64,000 nt of DNA from assembly GCF_030269515.1 (NCBI RefSeq), contig NZ_BSTM01000036.1:1-64000 (forward strand), written 5' to 3'. Positions 1 to 9,788 of the stretch are shown in pieces (the first letter of the stretch is position 1; each line of letters begins with the position of its first letter). This stretch comes from Actinomadura sp. NBRC 104412 (lineage in GTDB: Bacteria > Actinomycetota > Actinomycetes > Streptosporangiales > Streptosporangiaceae). Under the pieces are notes generated by a model that was not told where the DNA came from, made no database searches, and was given only the letters and a program-made list of their open reading frames with translations. A program made the translations under genes and the position numbers.

Positions 1-350
1 CACCGCGACGGGTGCAGGTGCTGCCCACTCGCTCACCTAGGACGGCAAGGTGCGAGACGGGGCGTGAACTAGCATCACTCATTGGGTCCGACCCCCTGTG
101 TCGGATCAAGGCCCCGGGCATGCCCGATGTTCGCAGCATCGGGACCGGGGCCGCCTTGTGTCTGATGCCTTCAACCCTGGCGGGCCTGAGTTTCGCGTAA
201 CCATGTCGATCGCAGATGGTGTTATGCCGATCATGCCGCGCTGACTTGAGCGTGCTGCGCATAAGAGCCGGTGCCTGAAGGGGTGACCGGGTTTAGACTG
301 GCGCGCAGGTGGCCGAGTGCCCATGGTCAATCGGATGGGACTGATGCGGC
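1..350. other. Non-coding stretch before first gene
   Basis: No reading frame here has convincing codon bias, a ribosome site or a recognisable product, and I could not fold a tRNA from it. It probably holds the promoter of the downstream regulator and the tail of whatever precedes the window. Confidence 0.4.
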
Positions 351-1898
351 ATGACCCCTCAAGCGCGAAACCGCCCGCGTAACTGCCAGGAGTGCAATGC
401 CCGCCTGGCACGCGACAACAGAGGCGAGCTATGCACCGCTTGTCAGCATAAGTCCCGTGATATCCGGTTGAGCCCGCCCGAGGTTCCTGCCTCCTTCTGG
501 GAGTCTCCGCATATGCGTGAGGCTTTGGCGGCCCGGCATATCGGCAGGGTGCTGCGTGCATTCCGGAAGCACCCCCACCATTGGCCGCGCCGTTATTCCC
601 AGGAAATCGCCAGTGCCTGGCTGAACGTCGGCCAGTCCTATGTAAGCCGTGTCGAGAAAGGTGCGCCGCCGAGTGACCTGAAGAAGCTGACGCACATCGC
701 CCGTACGCTCCGCATCCCCGATCACCTGCTCTGGTTCACCCCCGAAGACATCCCTACGCCGATGACGGGTGCCAGAACGTCTGACGGCAGCACTCGTCCC
801 GACCAGGCCAAGGCTTCAGCGGGCTGCAGCGTTCCAGCGGGTACCATGGGGCCAGACACCGACATAGCGGACGATTGGCGAGCGATGGAACGTCGGCTTC
901 TGCTGAAACTCGCGGCAATGACCGGTGGTGGGATCCTCACTGCGCCTGAACAGAAGATCCGGCATCTGGCCGATATGGTTTTGACCACGCCACCTAGAAC
1001 GCTTGAAGACTGGGAGATAGTGTGCGCGGATCATCTGTACGCGATTCGGACGCGTTCTCCCATTAAGGTGCGCGAGGACATGATGATCGACCTCCTCGCT
1101 GTGCGACGTCAACTACATGAAGCGAGCGGGGAGGATCCGCGGGAATTGCAGCGTGTCCATGCGGCGCTTGCGACGCTGTACGCCAATGTTCTCACTCGTT
1201 TGGGTGACCATGGGGCTGCCCTTCGATGGTGGCGGACCGCTCGTGAAGCGGCCGATATCTGCGGTGACCCCGATTTGCGCCTGGTGGTTCGCGGCTCGGA
1301 AGCGGGGTTTGGTCTCTATGGTCAGCGCTCGCCCGAGACGGTTCTTCGTCTCACGCAGAGTGCGCGCAGTATTCGGGGAAACAAGTCTCCGGTAGGGCTC
1401 GCCAAGGTCGTCAGCTCTGAGGCAAAAGCGCTGTCGCTGCTTGGCAGGCATGATGAAGCGAAGCAGAGGACGCTAGAACTAGAGAAATTCGCGCCCGGTG
1501 AGTCGGTGGCAAATCCAATCCCCAATATTTGGACCACCGATCAGGTTCATTTTACTCAAGCGTGGGTCTTCGCTGGCAGCGGTGACGAGTCGGCCGTTGC
1601 TGAGGCGCGATCTCTGGTCCTCGTGCAGAGTGTGGACTATCAGTACTTCGCTAATGTGCGGCTTCATCAGGCTATTTGCACTGTCGTGAGCGGTGGGATC
1701 GATCAGGGCGTGGGGGAAGCTACAGCGTTGCTTGATGCGTTGCCCGATTCCCATCGCAGCCAGATGATTACCGAGACTGCTAATAGAGTGCTCCAGTCTG
1801 TGCCTCTGGACCAGCGGAATCGCGATTCGGTGAATGAGTTCCGCGAGATTCTCATTGATACCGCCCCTGAGGTCCGCAGTTTGAATTGTGGGGCGTAG
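351..1898 (+). CDS. Zinc-ribbon/XRE helix-turn-helix transcriptional regulator with helical C-terminal repeats
   Basis: This 515-residue protein is probably a DNA-binding regulator. Residues 12-31 carry two CxxC pairs (C12, C15, C28, C31) that look like a small zinc ribbon. Residues about 82-130 form an XRE-type helix-turn-helix (the stretch around NVGQSYVSRVEKG). The remaining 350 residues are alpha-helical and TPR-like, beginning near the RRLLLKLAAMTGGG segment that is common in actinomycete XRE regulators with a C-terminal sensor region. The ATG start at 351 has no strong Shine-Dalgarno sequence, so the transcript may be leaderless or the start may differ. Codon use is less GC-biased than in the core genes further right. 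The target and ligand cannot be read from the sequence. Confidence 0.8.
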   Translation: MTPQARNRPRNCQECNARLARDNRGELCTACQHKSRDIRLSPPEVPASFWESPHMREALAARHIGRVLRAFRKHPHHWPRRYSQEIASAWLNVGQSYVSRVEKGAPPSDLKKLTHIARTLRIPDHLLWFTPEDIPTPMTGARTSDGSTRPDQAKASAGCSVPAGTMGPDTDIADDWRAMERRLLLKLAAMTGGGILTAPEQKIRHLADMVLTTPPRTLEDWEIVCADHLYAIRTRSPIKVREDMMIDLLAVRRQLHEASGEDPRELQRVHAALATLYANVLTRLGDHGAALRWWRTAREAADICGDPDLRLVVRGSEAGFGLYGQRSPETVLRLTQSARSIRGNKSPVGLAKVVSSEAKALSLLGRHDEAKQRTLELEKFAPGESVANPIPNIWTTDQVHFTQAWVFAGSGDESAVAEARSLVLVQSVDYQYFANVRLHQAICTVVSGGIDQGVGEATALLDALPDSHRSQMITETANRVLQSVPLDQRNRDSVNEFREILIDTAPEVRSLNCGA

Positions 1899-2065
1899 GC
1901 TCTACCTGAAATCGTCCTGGTGAAATGGCGCTCGTCGGCATGCCCGTCGAGATGCCTTTCGGGGTAGCCCTAGGAGTACTTCTCAGTCGGTGCTGCTCAG
2001 TGCGGTCGTCCGGGGTGCGATAATTGCGGGGTCGGCGCGCTGTGCTGCTGGCTAGTATCGCGATC

Positions 2066-2593
2066 ATGGGGCTCAGGAGGATCGGTCAGGAGTGGAGGAG
2101 CGCTCTGGCCAATCGCGACCCGCGCATTATCGAGCGGTTGCTGCGGGGCGACGAACTGCTGAAGTCATCCGAAACGGCCGAACTGCGAGGTCTCCTGCTT
2201 CTGGGCGGCGACGGCGATGTCCCGTTCACCGCAGAGTCCGCGTGGGATGTACCGGCCAGCGTTGGCACCGTGCGCAGGGGAACGAGCCCTGCGGTGGCGT
2301 TCGGGACGACGCTCGGCGCCTCGATCCGCGAGGACTACGAGGGTGAGGACCTTGCCGACTACTACGAGACCGATGAGTTCGTCCGTGCGGTGAACGGCGA
2401 GTTCGACCGTCACATGCACTGCTGCACCTGCGACTCCGCCGCCGAGGCTTACTTCCTGGACATGGACGACCGTGCCTCGGACGGATTACCCCGGGTCGCG
2501 CTGTCGAGCATCAACGGTATGTCCGAGCGACCCGGAACGCCCTTCTGGGACTGGGTTGATGAGGCGCTGCCGTCCCTGCTGTTCTGCCATTGA
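2066..2593 (+). CDS. Hypothetical protein (unrecognised)
   Basis: This is an open frame of 175 residues from the ATG at 2066; an in-frame TTG at 2024 would add 14. I do not recognise the family. It is acidic in the middle (EDYEGEDLADYYETDE) and has a CCTC cysteine cluster followed by an acidic segment (FLDMDD). No signal peptide or membrane segment is seen. Neither start has a good ribosome site, but a GATAAT hexamer at 2019-2024 could serve as a -10 element for a short-leader transcript. It lies downstream of the XRE regulator in the same direction, which may control it. Coding status is likely but not certain. Confidence 0.5.
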   Translation: MGLRRIGQEWRSALANRDPRIIERLLRGDELLKSSETAELRGLLLLGGDGDVPFTAESAWDVPASVGTVRRGTSPAVAFGTTLGASIREDYEGEDLADYYETDEFVRAVNGEFDRHMHCCTCDSAAEAYFLDMDDRASDGLPRVALSSINGMSERPGTPFWDWVDEALPSLLFCH

Positions 2594-3202
2594 GGACGGC
2601 GGCCCGCTGAAGCGAGGCGACGTCGGCTTCCTGCAATGGCCGTACGTGGGCTCGTGATGAAGATCGCCACCCGGCGAGCGCATGGGTGACCCCGAGCTTG
2701 GTGGGCCTGGACGACCGTCCCTGAAACCCTCCGGCCCGATCGCGGTGGCAAGTTCACCGATTGCTTCGATGCGGTCCGGGACGCGGGCAGAGCCGAAGGC
2801 CGACGCGATCGGCGAGCGCTGGCTCGGTGGCATCCGATCCGAGCCGCGGTACGCCGGGTCGGCGGCAGTGCGGCATAGCGACCAGTACTCGGCATCACGC
2901 AAAGCTCGCCGGTCCTGGCCGTAAACCATTTTTGGTAGGCCCCGAAGGTAGGTGTGACATAGATACGGGGGAGTATTTTCCCTATTTTCGAAACCTTGGC
3001 AGGGGTGGTGTGTCAACTGGCCTTTAGTGGCCGCAACATATCGTCGAAGATCTTGAAGATCTGTTGCATCCTACTGTCAGTGCACGCTCGCTCCGACGCC
3101 GGCAGGGGCCTCTGACGGTGGGTAAGTGGGCATGTCGGGCCGACGGTGGTGCGCACGTCCGCACGCTCTGCTAACGGCGACCGCGATCGAAAGGAATCGC
3201 AC
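2594..3202. other. About 600 bp without a supported gene
   Basis: Both strands are open over parts of this stretch, but none of the frames looks like a real protein. The part at 2925-2995 is clearly AT-richer than its surroundings and may contain the promoter of the next gene. An inverted repeat with arms 3033-3038 and 3062-3067 (GCAACA/TGTTGC) encloses two AGATCT copies and could form a hairpin in the leader. A remnant of a lost gene just after 2594 is possible. Confidence 0.4.
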
Positions 3203-4327
3203 ATGCTTCTGGTGATGAAAGACACGCACGAAGTCGTCAGGGTCGAGCAGACCGCCAGCCTGCTTGAGTTGATGTCCGAAAACGCGCGCAAGTCGCTGGA
3301 GCAGCGGATCGAGGACAAGGCGACACGGCATGGCTATCTACAGCGCTACATCGAGCAGAACAGGAGGGTCCCGCTCGCTGACCTCGACGAGTGCGTGTCA
3401 ACGGCAGTGCGGATCATGGATTGGAAGGACCAAGACAAGCTACCTGGTGATCGCGGCTACATGGATTGGGCGATGTTCCATTATCTCACTCCTCACGCCC
3501 ATGCCGCATGTGGAAGGAAAAGCCTCGAGTGGAATGCGGCGAAGAAGGCGATAGGAGATACTCAAACTAAGGTCGCGTTCGGTGGCCCGCGGATGCTGGA
3601 ACTCTATTGCCGGTACATTGAATTCTTCAATGGTCAGGGCATCGATGCTGGAGACCAAGATGCACTCAGCCGGCTCGGCAAGGAGGCCGAGGCGGGAAAA
3701 TCGGTGAGCCCGTATTACCCGGAAACGGTCGAGCCGAAGCTGAGGCAAGCAGCCTCCCCTGAGTCTCCTGAAGAATCGTTCATCATGCCCTTCAGTTACG
3801 GCGCCCATCTAACGTATATCCGAGTCTCCTTCGATCGGGAATCCTATCGATTCGAGTACTTTGATCGGCAGCGGCAGACGCTCACTCTGAAAGGGCAAGA
3901 TATTGTCGGCTACTTCCAGGGCGACGAAATGGTCTCCGGCCGGCCCATCTATTTTGAATTCAAGATGGATTCTCAATCGCTGGCCCAACTGTGCCGGAAA
4001 GCGCAACTTCTCGCCGGGGAATTCAAGGCTGATCTCGAGGACACGCTGGTCGACACTGCACGAAAGAATACCCTCGAAAAGTTCGCCGAGAAGGCCACCG
4101 TCGTCTCGGTTTTCGGCGATCCTGAGCCGGCTCAGCACCCGGACGCGATCAACTGCCCATGGGCCAGTCTGGAGAGCATCATCCGTCACTTCGTCGGGGA
4201 GGAGGCTCTCCAGAGGCAAGTCAAGTTCATTCGTGAAGTAGCAGTGACCCACTATATCGCCGAACACGGGAGCGACGTCGAAAAGAGGATGGCGGGCCTG
4301 GAGGTAGTTAATAGCGAACGCTCATAG
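3203..4327 (+). CDS. Hypothetical protein (unrecognised)
   Basis: The 374-residue product has no family I can name. The ATG at 3203 was chosen because AAAGGA lies just upstream (3190-3195); an upstream in-frame start at 3146 has no such site. The protein is soluble and charged, with a helical N-terminal half rich in Glu/Arg, a mixed middle (residues about 190-260) that reads like beta strands, and a helical C-terminal end. No signal peptide, membrane segment or obvious catalytic motif is visible. Codon use is markedly less GC3-biased than the downstream core genes, which suits an acquired gene. It ends about 70 bp before the convergent phosphodiesterase gene. Confidence 0.7.
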   Translation: MLLVMKDTHEVVRVEQTASLLELMSENARKSLEQRIEDKATRHGYLQRYIEQNRRVPLADLDECVSTAVRIMDWKDQDKLPGDRGYMDWAMFHYLTPHAHAACGRKSLEWNAAKKAIGDTQTKVAFGGPRMLELYCRYIEFFNGQGIDAGDQDALSRLGKEAEAGKSVSPYYPETVEPKLRQAASPESPEESFIMPFSYGAHLTYIRVSFDRESYRFEYFDRQRQTLTLKGQDIVGYFQGDEMVSGRPIYFEFKMDSQSLAQLCRKAQLLAGEFKADLEDTLVDTARKNTLEKFAEKATVVSVFGDPEPAQHPDAINCPWASLESIIRHFVGEEALQRQVKFIREVAVTHYIAEHGSDVEKRMAGLEVVNSERS

Positions 4328-4398
4328 AACCGATGAGCGTGTGCGGTCGCGCGCGTCCCGCGTGAGTGTGGTGTCGCTTTGCTCCGTGGGGTGCTCTG

Positions 4399-5337
4399 CT
4401 ATGGGGTTGGGGCGCCGTTCGGGATGGGGAGGAGGTCGGGGCGGGGGGTGGGTACGGGGAGGCGGTGGTCGGATAGGACGGTGTGGAGGCGGTCGGGGTA
4501 GTCGGTGACGATCGCGTTCACGCCGTAGGAGAGGTAGCGGGTCATGTCGGACGGTTCGTTCACCGTCCAGACCGCGACGGGGAGTGCCAGGGATTGGGCG
4601 TGTTCCACCAGGGCGGGCGTGGTCATGGCCATCTCTGGGGAGAGGCTGGTTGCGCCTACGTCCAGGGCGGCCGCTACCGGGTCGACCGGGTCCAGGCCGG
4701 CGCACCACGGGGTGCCTGGGACGGCTGTGACGCGTTCAATGAGGGCTACTCGGCCCGCGTCAGGGATGTATCGGCGGGCCTCGACCAGGACGCGCCAGTC
4801 GAAGGCCAGGAGGCGGCTTCGGGCCGACAGTGCGAAGGCTTGCAGGACTTCTGCGACCGCTACGGTGAAGCGGGTCACCTCGGTGTCGGGCCAGCTTGGG
4901 TCGGTCTTGAGCTCGACCGCCAGGCGTACGTCCGGGACGGTGCTCAGGAGGGCGCAGACCTCGGCCAGTGTGGGAATGCGCGTACCCGGGACCGGTAGTT
5001 GGGTGAGGACGAACGGGTCGTCGTCCCGGGTCGGGTGGCGGGTGCCCGCGTCGACCATGCGGACTTGGGCGAGCGTCAGTGTGCGGAGGGCCTTGCCTAC
5101 GTAGGGGTAGTGCGGGTCGCCTGGTGTGGCCGGTTCCGTGTCCCTGGCGGTGAGCGCGGAGAGGGCTTGGTCGTGGTTGAGCACCACGACGTCGTCCTGG
5201 GTCAGCCCGACGTCGAACTCGACCGCGTGGACGCCCAGGGCCAGTGCGTGCCGGAACGCGGGCAGGGTGTTCTCCGGACGGAGACCCCGCGCTCCTCGGT
5301 GGCCGTGCAGCTCGACGGTCTCCCCGGTGAAGGTCAC
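4399..5337 (-). CDS. Glycerophosphodiester phosphodiesterase family protein
   Basis: This enzyme family hydrolyses glycerophosphodiesters to glycerol 3-phosphate and an alcohol, using divalent metal. The 312-residue protein starts with the family signature: HRGARGLRPENT near residue 13 (catalytic His and Arg and the PENT turn), then EFDV (metal-binding Glu/Asp) near residue 39 and NHD near 54 (second catalytic His). A later AVELK segment and the C-terminal WTVNEP motif, followed by GVNAIVTDYPD, complete a TIM barrel. There is no signal peptide, so it is probably cytoplasmic. The start is a GTG at 5337. It lies just downstream of purA (65 bp) in the same direction. Confidence 0.9.
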   Translation of the reverse strand: MTFTGETVELHGHRGARGLRPENTLPAFRHALALGVHAVEFDVGLTQDDVVVLNHDQALSALTARDTEPATPGDPHYPYVGKALRTLTLAQVRMVDAGTRHPTRDDDPFVLTQLPVPGTRIPTLAEVCALLSTVPDVRLAVELKTDPSWPDTEVTRFTVAVAEVLQAFALSARSRLLAFDWRVLVEARRYIPDAGRVALIERVTAVPGTPWCAGLDPVDPVAAALDVGATSLSPEMAMTTPALVEHAQSLALPVAVWTVNEPSDMTRYLSYGVNAIVTDYPDRLHTVLSDHRLPVPTPRPDLLPIPNGAPTP

Positions 5338-5402
5338 CCGTGCACGTTACAGCCCGTGACCGAACGCTTTGTGTCCGACCGGTGAGAACGAGGGGAACCG
5401 GA

Positions 5403-6707
<1,305 letters not shown>

Positions 6708-6710
6708 CTA

Positions 6711-6768
6711 AGGCCCCTCGCTGGGCCTGGGTCACTCCCAGGGGAAAACCGCAAGCGCGAAGGGGCCT
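6711..6768 (-). terminator. Nested inverted repeats upstream of purA
   Basis: Outer arms AGGCCCCT (6711-6718) and AGGGGCCT (6761-6768) are perfect complements and enclose a second hairpin, CCTGGG/CCCAGG (6726-6731 and 6737-6742). There is no U-tract. It lies between the stop of the DUF3151 gene and purA, so it may end transcription from upstream or structure the purA leader; the sequence alone does not decide. Confidence 0.5.
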
Positions 6769-6824
6769 CTTGCGAGCAAATCGTACCCGCCGGTGGACAC
6801 CAGGAAAACCGGAGCGGTCTCCGG

Positions 6825-7247
6825 CTAGCCGTTGTTCAGGATGTCGGCCGCCGTCTGGCTGCTGTCGCGCAGGAACGTACGGCAGCGCTCGGCCTCGTGG
6901 TCCTCGCCGATCGCGGCGGCGGCGCGTCCCAGGGCGTGCAGGCAGCGCAGGAACCCGCGGTTGGGCTCGTGCTCCCAGGGGATGGGGCCGTGGCCCTTCC
7001 AGCCGGCCCGGCGAAGCTGGTCCAGGCCACGGTGGTAGCCGGTACGGGAGTAGGCGTAGGAGTCGATGACGCTGCCCTTGGCGAAGGCCCAGTCCGCCAG
7101 CTCCGCCCAGGCGGCGGGGTAGTCCGGGTGGCGTGCGGCCACTTCGATCGCGTTGGTGCCGGACTCCAGGGCCTTGCGGGCCTCGGGGTTGTCCGGCAGT
7201 TCGGTCGGGGGCGGGCCGCCGAGCAGGTTCTGCGTCATGCGGGTCAT
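6825..7247 (-). CDS. DUF3151 family protein
   Basis: This 140-residue protein matches the actinobacterial DUF3151 family of unknown function. It is all-helical and TPR-like. Recognisable pieces are the N-terminal LLGGPPPTELP, the WAELADWAFA helix, the YSRTGYHRGLDQLRRAGWKGHGPIPW core and the NRGFLRCLHALGRAA helix. No signal peptide or membrane segment is present. An in-frame ATG three codons later (7238) is an alternative start. It sits between the GNAT gene (25 bp upstream) and purA and may be read through from that side. Confidence 0.85.
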   Translation of the reverse strand: MTRMTQNLLGGPPPTELPDNPEARKALESGTNAIEVAARHPDYPAAWAELADWAFAKGSVIDSYAYSRTGYHRGLDQLRRAGWKGHGPIPWEHEPNRGFLRCLHALGRAAAAIGEDHEAERCRTFLRDSSQTAADILNNG

Positions 7248-7272
7248 GTTAGGCGGGGACGCGGGGTGTGCA

Positions 7273-7794
7273 TCAACCCGGCACCGGTACCGGCATCGGC
7301 AGAGGCAGGGAGAAGCGCGCAGCTCCGTCCACCAGGGCGGAGCCGACGTCCGGCCAGCAGACGAGGATGGCCCGCATCGCTCCCTGGTTCTCCAGGATGA
7401 CGTCGGCGTTGAACTCGGTGATGCCGCGCCGCTCGGCCAGCGGCGCCAGGCACGACACCAGGATCCGTCCCAGGCCGCGGCGCTGCCACGGGTCGGCGAC
7501 GAGGGCCGCCAGGTCGGCGCGGTACGGCCGTGCCGCGTCCCGGGCGTACTCGGCGATGCCGATCATCTCGTCGTCCAGGAGGGCGACCATGGCCTCCCGG
7601 TCCCAGTGGTCGAGCGCGTCCATGGCCTGGACGTAGTACTCGGGGATGTAGGGCGACCCGGACCAGAAACGGGTGAAGAGGCTCCGCTTGGACAGCCGGT
7701 CGGACATGCGGCGCAGGCGGTCCGCGTCGGTGACCCCGTATGGGCGGATGCGGACGTCCCGCAGCTCCGTCCCGTCCACGTCAAGTTGCGTCAT
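7273..7794 (-). CDS. GNAT family N-acetyltransferase
   Basis: The protein is 173 residues from the ATG at 7794. It has a GNAT fold: an N-terminal strand-helix segment (IRPYGVTDADRLRRM), the central AVALLDDE-type strands and the acetyl-CoA pyrophosphate-binding signature around PWQRRGLGRIL, followed by the C-terminal NQGAMRAI helix. The substrate is not evident. The ATG at 7794 was preferred to upstream starts (7803, 7830) because protein similarity begins there, although no Shine-Dalgarno sequence precedes it, so a leaderless message is possible. The start codon lies inside one of the 17-bp operators described separately, so the HxlR regulator encoded upstream very probably controls it. The C-terminal end is unusually Pro-rich (LPLPMPVPVPG). 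Confidence 0.85.
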   Translation of the reverse strand: MTQLDVDGTELRDVRIRPYGVTDADRLRRMSDRLSKRSLFTRFWSGSPYIPEYYVQAMDALDHWDREAMVALLDDEMIGIAEYARDAARPYRADLAALVADPWQRRGLGRILVSCLAPLAERRGITEFNADVILENQGAMRAILVCWPDVGSALVDGAARFSLPLPMPVPVPG

Positions 7795-7800
7795 GCAACT
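7784..7800. promoter_or_regulatory. HxlR-type operator copy 1
   Basis: The 17-bp sequence AGTTGCGTCATGCAACT has perfect 6-bp inverted arms (AGTTGC/GCAACT) around five bases. It overlaps the GNAT start codon and is the exact reverse complement of copy 2, whose centre is 32 bp (about three helical turns) away. Confidence 0.75.
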
Positions 7801-7815
7801 CATTGGATCGCGCCA

Positions 7816-7832
7816 AGTTGCATGACGCAACT
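7816..7832. promoter_or_regulatory. HxlR-type operator copy 2
   Basis: AGTTGCATGACGCAACT is identical to copy 1 read on the other strand. It lies in the 66-bp gap between the HxlR stop and the GNAT start, where the GNAT promoter must be if the gene has its own. Confidence 0.75.
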
Positions 7833-7860
7833 ACCTCAGAGGTCAAGATCGCGAATGCGC

Positions 7861-8310
7861 TCAGGCTCCGGGGCCCGGCCGCGTCTCCACATCTTTGGGA
7901 CCCAGGCGGACCCCGCAGGAGCCGCACGTGAGATCCTCGGTAAGGGCGCCACCGCAGTCGGCGTGGGTCACGAGCAGCGGCGGGCCGTCAGGGGCGTAGT
8001 GCCGGTCGCCCCACATCATCAGCGTCATCATGACCGGCCACAGCTCCACGCCCTTGCGGGTCAGGCGGTACTCGTATCGGTCGGGGCGCTCCTGGTAGCG
8101 GACGCGGCGGAGCAGGCCCTCGTCGCAGAGCCTGGACAGCCGGTCGGTGAGCACGTTGCGGGCGACGCCCAGCCGGTCCTGGTAGTCGTCGAAACGCCGG
8201 ATGCCCTCGAACGCGGTGCGCAGGACGAGCATCGTCCAGCGATCGCCCACGACCTCCAGGGCGCGGGCGATCGAGCAGTTCTGGGTCTCGTACGTGCGTG
8301 GTAGTGCCAC
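7861..8310 (-). CDS. HxlR-family winged-helix transcriptional regulator
   Basis: The 149-residue protein has the HxlR signature: an N-terminal cysteine (QNCSIARALEVVGDRWTMLVL, C12), the wing-helix RRFDDYQDRLGVARNVLTDRLSRL and the YRLTRKGVELWPVM end of the domain. Residues about 118-133 hold a CGG...CGSCG segment resembling a small zinc ribbon. The N-terminal Cys is often redox or electrophile sensing in this family. It is encoded directly upstream of the GNAT gene on the same strand, and the same 17-bp inverted repeat occurs before both genes, which points to autoregulation and control of GNAT. Confidence 0.92.
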   Translation of the reverse strand: MALPRTYETQNCSIARALEVVGDRWTMLVLRTAFEGIRRFDDYQDRLGVARNVLTDRLSRLCDEGLLRRVRYQERPDRYEYRLTRKGVELWPVMMTLMMWGDRHYAPDGPPLLVTHADCGGALTEDLTCGSCGVRLGPKDVETRPGPGA

Positions 8311-8327
8311 GTCCGAAGCCTAACCCG

Positions 8328-8344
8328 AGTTGCCTGAAGCAACC
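8328..8344. promoter_or_regulatory. HxlR-type operator copy 3
   Basis: AGTTGCCTGAAGCAACC keeps the AGTTGC-N5-GCAAC pattern with one mismatch in the last base. It starts 18 bp upstream of the HxlR start codon, the expected place for autoregulation. Confidence 0.7.
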
Positions 8345-8423
8345 CACCTTCCAGGGAACGGCGGGCCGCCGCGGGATCGTGTCGGCGCGGACCATGATCC
8401 CGCGGCGGGGCATCGGTGCCGGC

Positions 8424-9446
8424 TTACTTGATCTTCGTTCCGGCGGAGCGGAGGTGGCGGCACGCCTCGACCACCCGCGCGGCCATGTTCGCCTCGGCCG
8501 CCTTGCCGTACGAGCGCGGGTCGTACTGCTTCTTGTTGCCGACGTCGCCGTCGACCTTCAGGACGCCGTCGAAGTTGCGGAACATGTGCTCGGCGATCGG
8601 CCGGGTGAACGCGTACTGGGTGTCGGTGTCCACGTTCATCTTGACCACGCCGTAGGACACCGCCTCCAGGATCTCCTCCTCGGTGGAGCCTGAGCCGCCG
8701 TGGAACACCAGGTCGAACGGCTTCTCCTTGCCGTACTTGGCACCGACCGCCTCCTGGATGTCCTTCAGCACGCTGGGACGCAGCTTGACGTGGCCCGGCT
8801 TGTAGACGCCGTGCACGTTGCCGAACGTCGCCGCCAGGATGTAACGGCCCTTCTCACCGATCCCCACGGCCTCGGCGGTGGCCAGGGCGTCGCCCGGGGT
8901 GGTGTACAGCTTCTCGTTGATCTCGCCGACGACGCCGTCCTCCTCGCCGCCGACGACGCCGATCTCCATCTCCATGATCACGCGGGCCTTCGCGCACTCC
9001 TCCAGCAGCTCGGCCGCGATCTGGAGGTTCTCCTCCAGCTCGATGGCCGACCCGTCCCACATGTGGGACTGGAACAGCGGCTCCTCGCCACGCGCGACCC
9101 GCTCCTGGGAGATCTTGATCAGCGGCCGCATGTAGCCGTCCAACTTGTCCTTGGGGCAGTGGTCGGTGTGCAGGGCGACGTTCACCGGGTACTTGGCCGC
9201 CACGACGCGGGCGTACTCGGCCAGGGCGGTCGCGCCCACCACCATGTCCTTGATCGTGGTTCCGGAGAGGAACTCGGCGCCGCCGGTGGAGACCTGGACG
9301 ATCCCGTCGCTCTCGGCCTCGGCGAAGCCGCGCAGCGCCGCGTTCAGCGTCTGGCTGGAGGTGACGTTGATGGCGGGGTAGGCGAAGCCCTCCTGCTTGG
9401 CACGGTCGAGCATCTCCGCGTAGACCTCGGGCGTTGCGATGGGCAT
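8424..9446 (-). CDS. fbaA: Class II fructose-bisphosphate aldolase
   Basis: This zinc enzyme splits fructose 1,6-bisphosphate to dihydroxyacetone phosphate and glyceraldehyde 3-phosphate in glycolysis and runs in reverse in gluconeogenesis. The ATG at 9446, preceded by GAAAGGACG, gives 340 residues, the usual length; upstream in-frame starts have no support. The N-terminal PAINVTSSQTLNAALRGFAEAESDGIVQVS, the zinc-site HTDHCPKDKLDGYMRPL and the GGSGSTEEEI phosphate loop are intact, and the NVDTDTQYAFTRPI segment is typical. The gene stands alone, convergent with nothing, with the HxlR pair downstream. Confidence 0.96.
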   Translation of the reverse strand: MPIATPEVYAEMLDRAKQEGFAYPAINVTSSQTLNAALRGFAEAESDGIVQVSTGGAEFLSGTTIKDMVVGATALAEYARVVAAKYPVNVALHTDHCPKDKLDGYMRPLIKISQERVARGEEPLFQSHMWDGSAIELEENLQIAAELLEECAKARVIMEMEIGVVGGEEDGVVGEINEKLYTTPGDALATAEAVGIGEKGRYILAATFGNVHGVYKPGHVKLRPSVLKDIQEAVGAKYGKEKPFDLVFHGGSGSTEEEILEAVSYGVVKMNVDTDTQYAFTRPIAEHMFRNFDGVLKVDGDVGNKKQYDPRSYGKAAEANMAARVVEACRHLRSAGTKIK

Positions 9447-9788
9447 TTCGGCGTCCTTTCTTACGCAGCAGTGCCGTCGGGGCGGGGCGTACCGTCCACC
9501 GTCAGTATGTCGTCCGACCTCACCCGCCATGGGGGTGGGCTCCACAGCGCCAGTATCCCGGATGGGCCGCCGCCACGCCCGGCGCGCCCCTCCAAGAGGC
9601 CATGCCCCTCGCGGGACACCCACATGCCCCCTCCCGCGCGTTCCATGCGGCGCTCCACGGCTTTTTACGGCCCGGTGAACCTAGCCGCCCTGGGGCCCTG
9701 AGACGGCCCGTGAGCGAAGGAATGAGAGTATTACCCAGGACTCGACGTCTCACCGAAACGTGAGGCCCGCTCCGGGTACGCTCGCAAC
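9447..9788. other. Divergent intergenic region, aldolase / DedA
   Basis: This gap holds the promoters of the aldolase (leftward) and the DedA gene (rightward). A short inverted repeat CTCAC/GTGAG (9749-9753, 9760-9764) sits about 25 bp before the DedA start. No gene is supported here. Confidence 0.5.

Noticed and set aside
1-350. tRNA gene at the left edge
   Set aside because: The GGTGGCCGAGTG-like sequence does not fold into a cloverleaf with acceptor stem and anticodon arm.
2486-3016. Reverse 176-residue open frame
   Set aside because: Proline/arginine-rich translation with no ribosome site and overlap with another candidate gene; likely a shadow.
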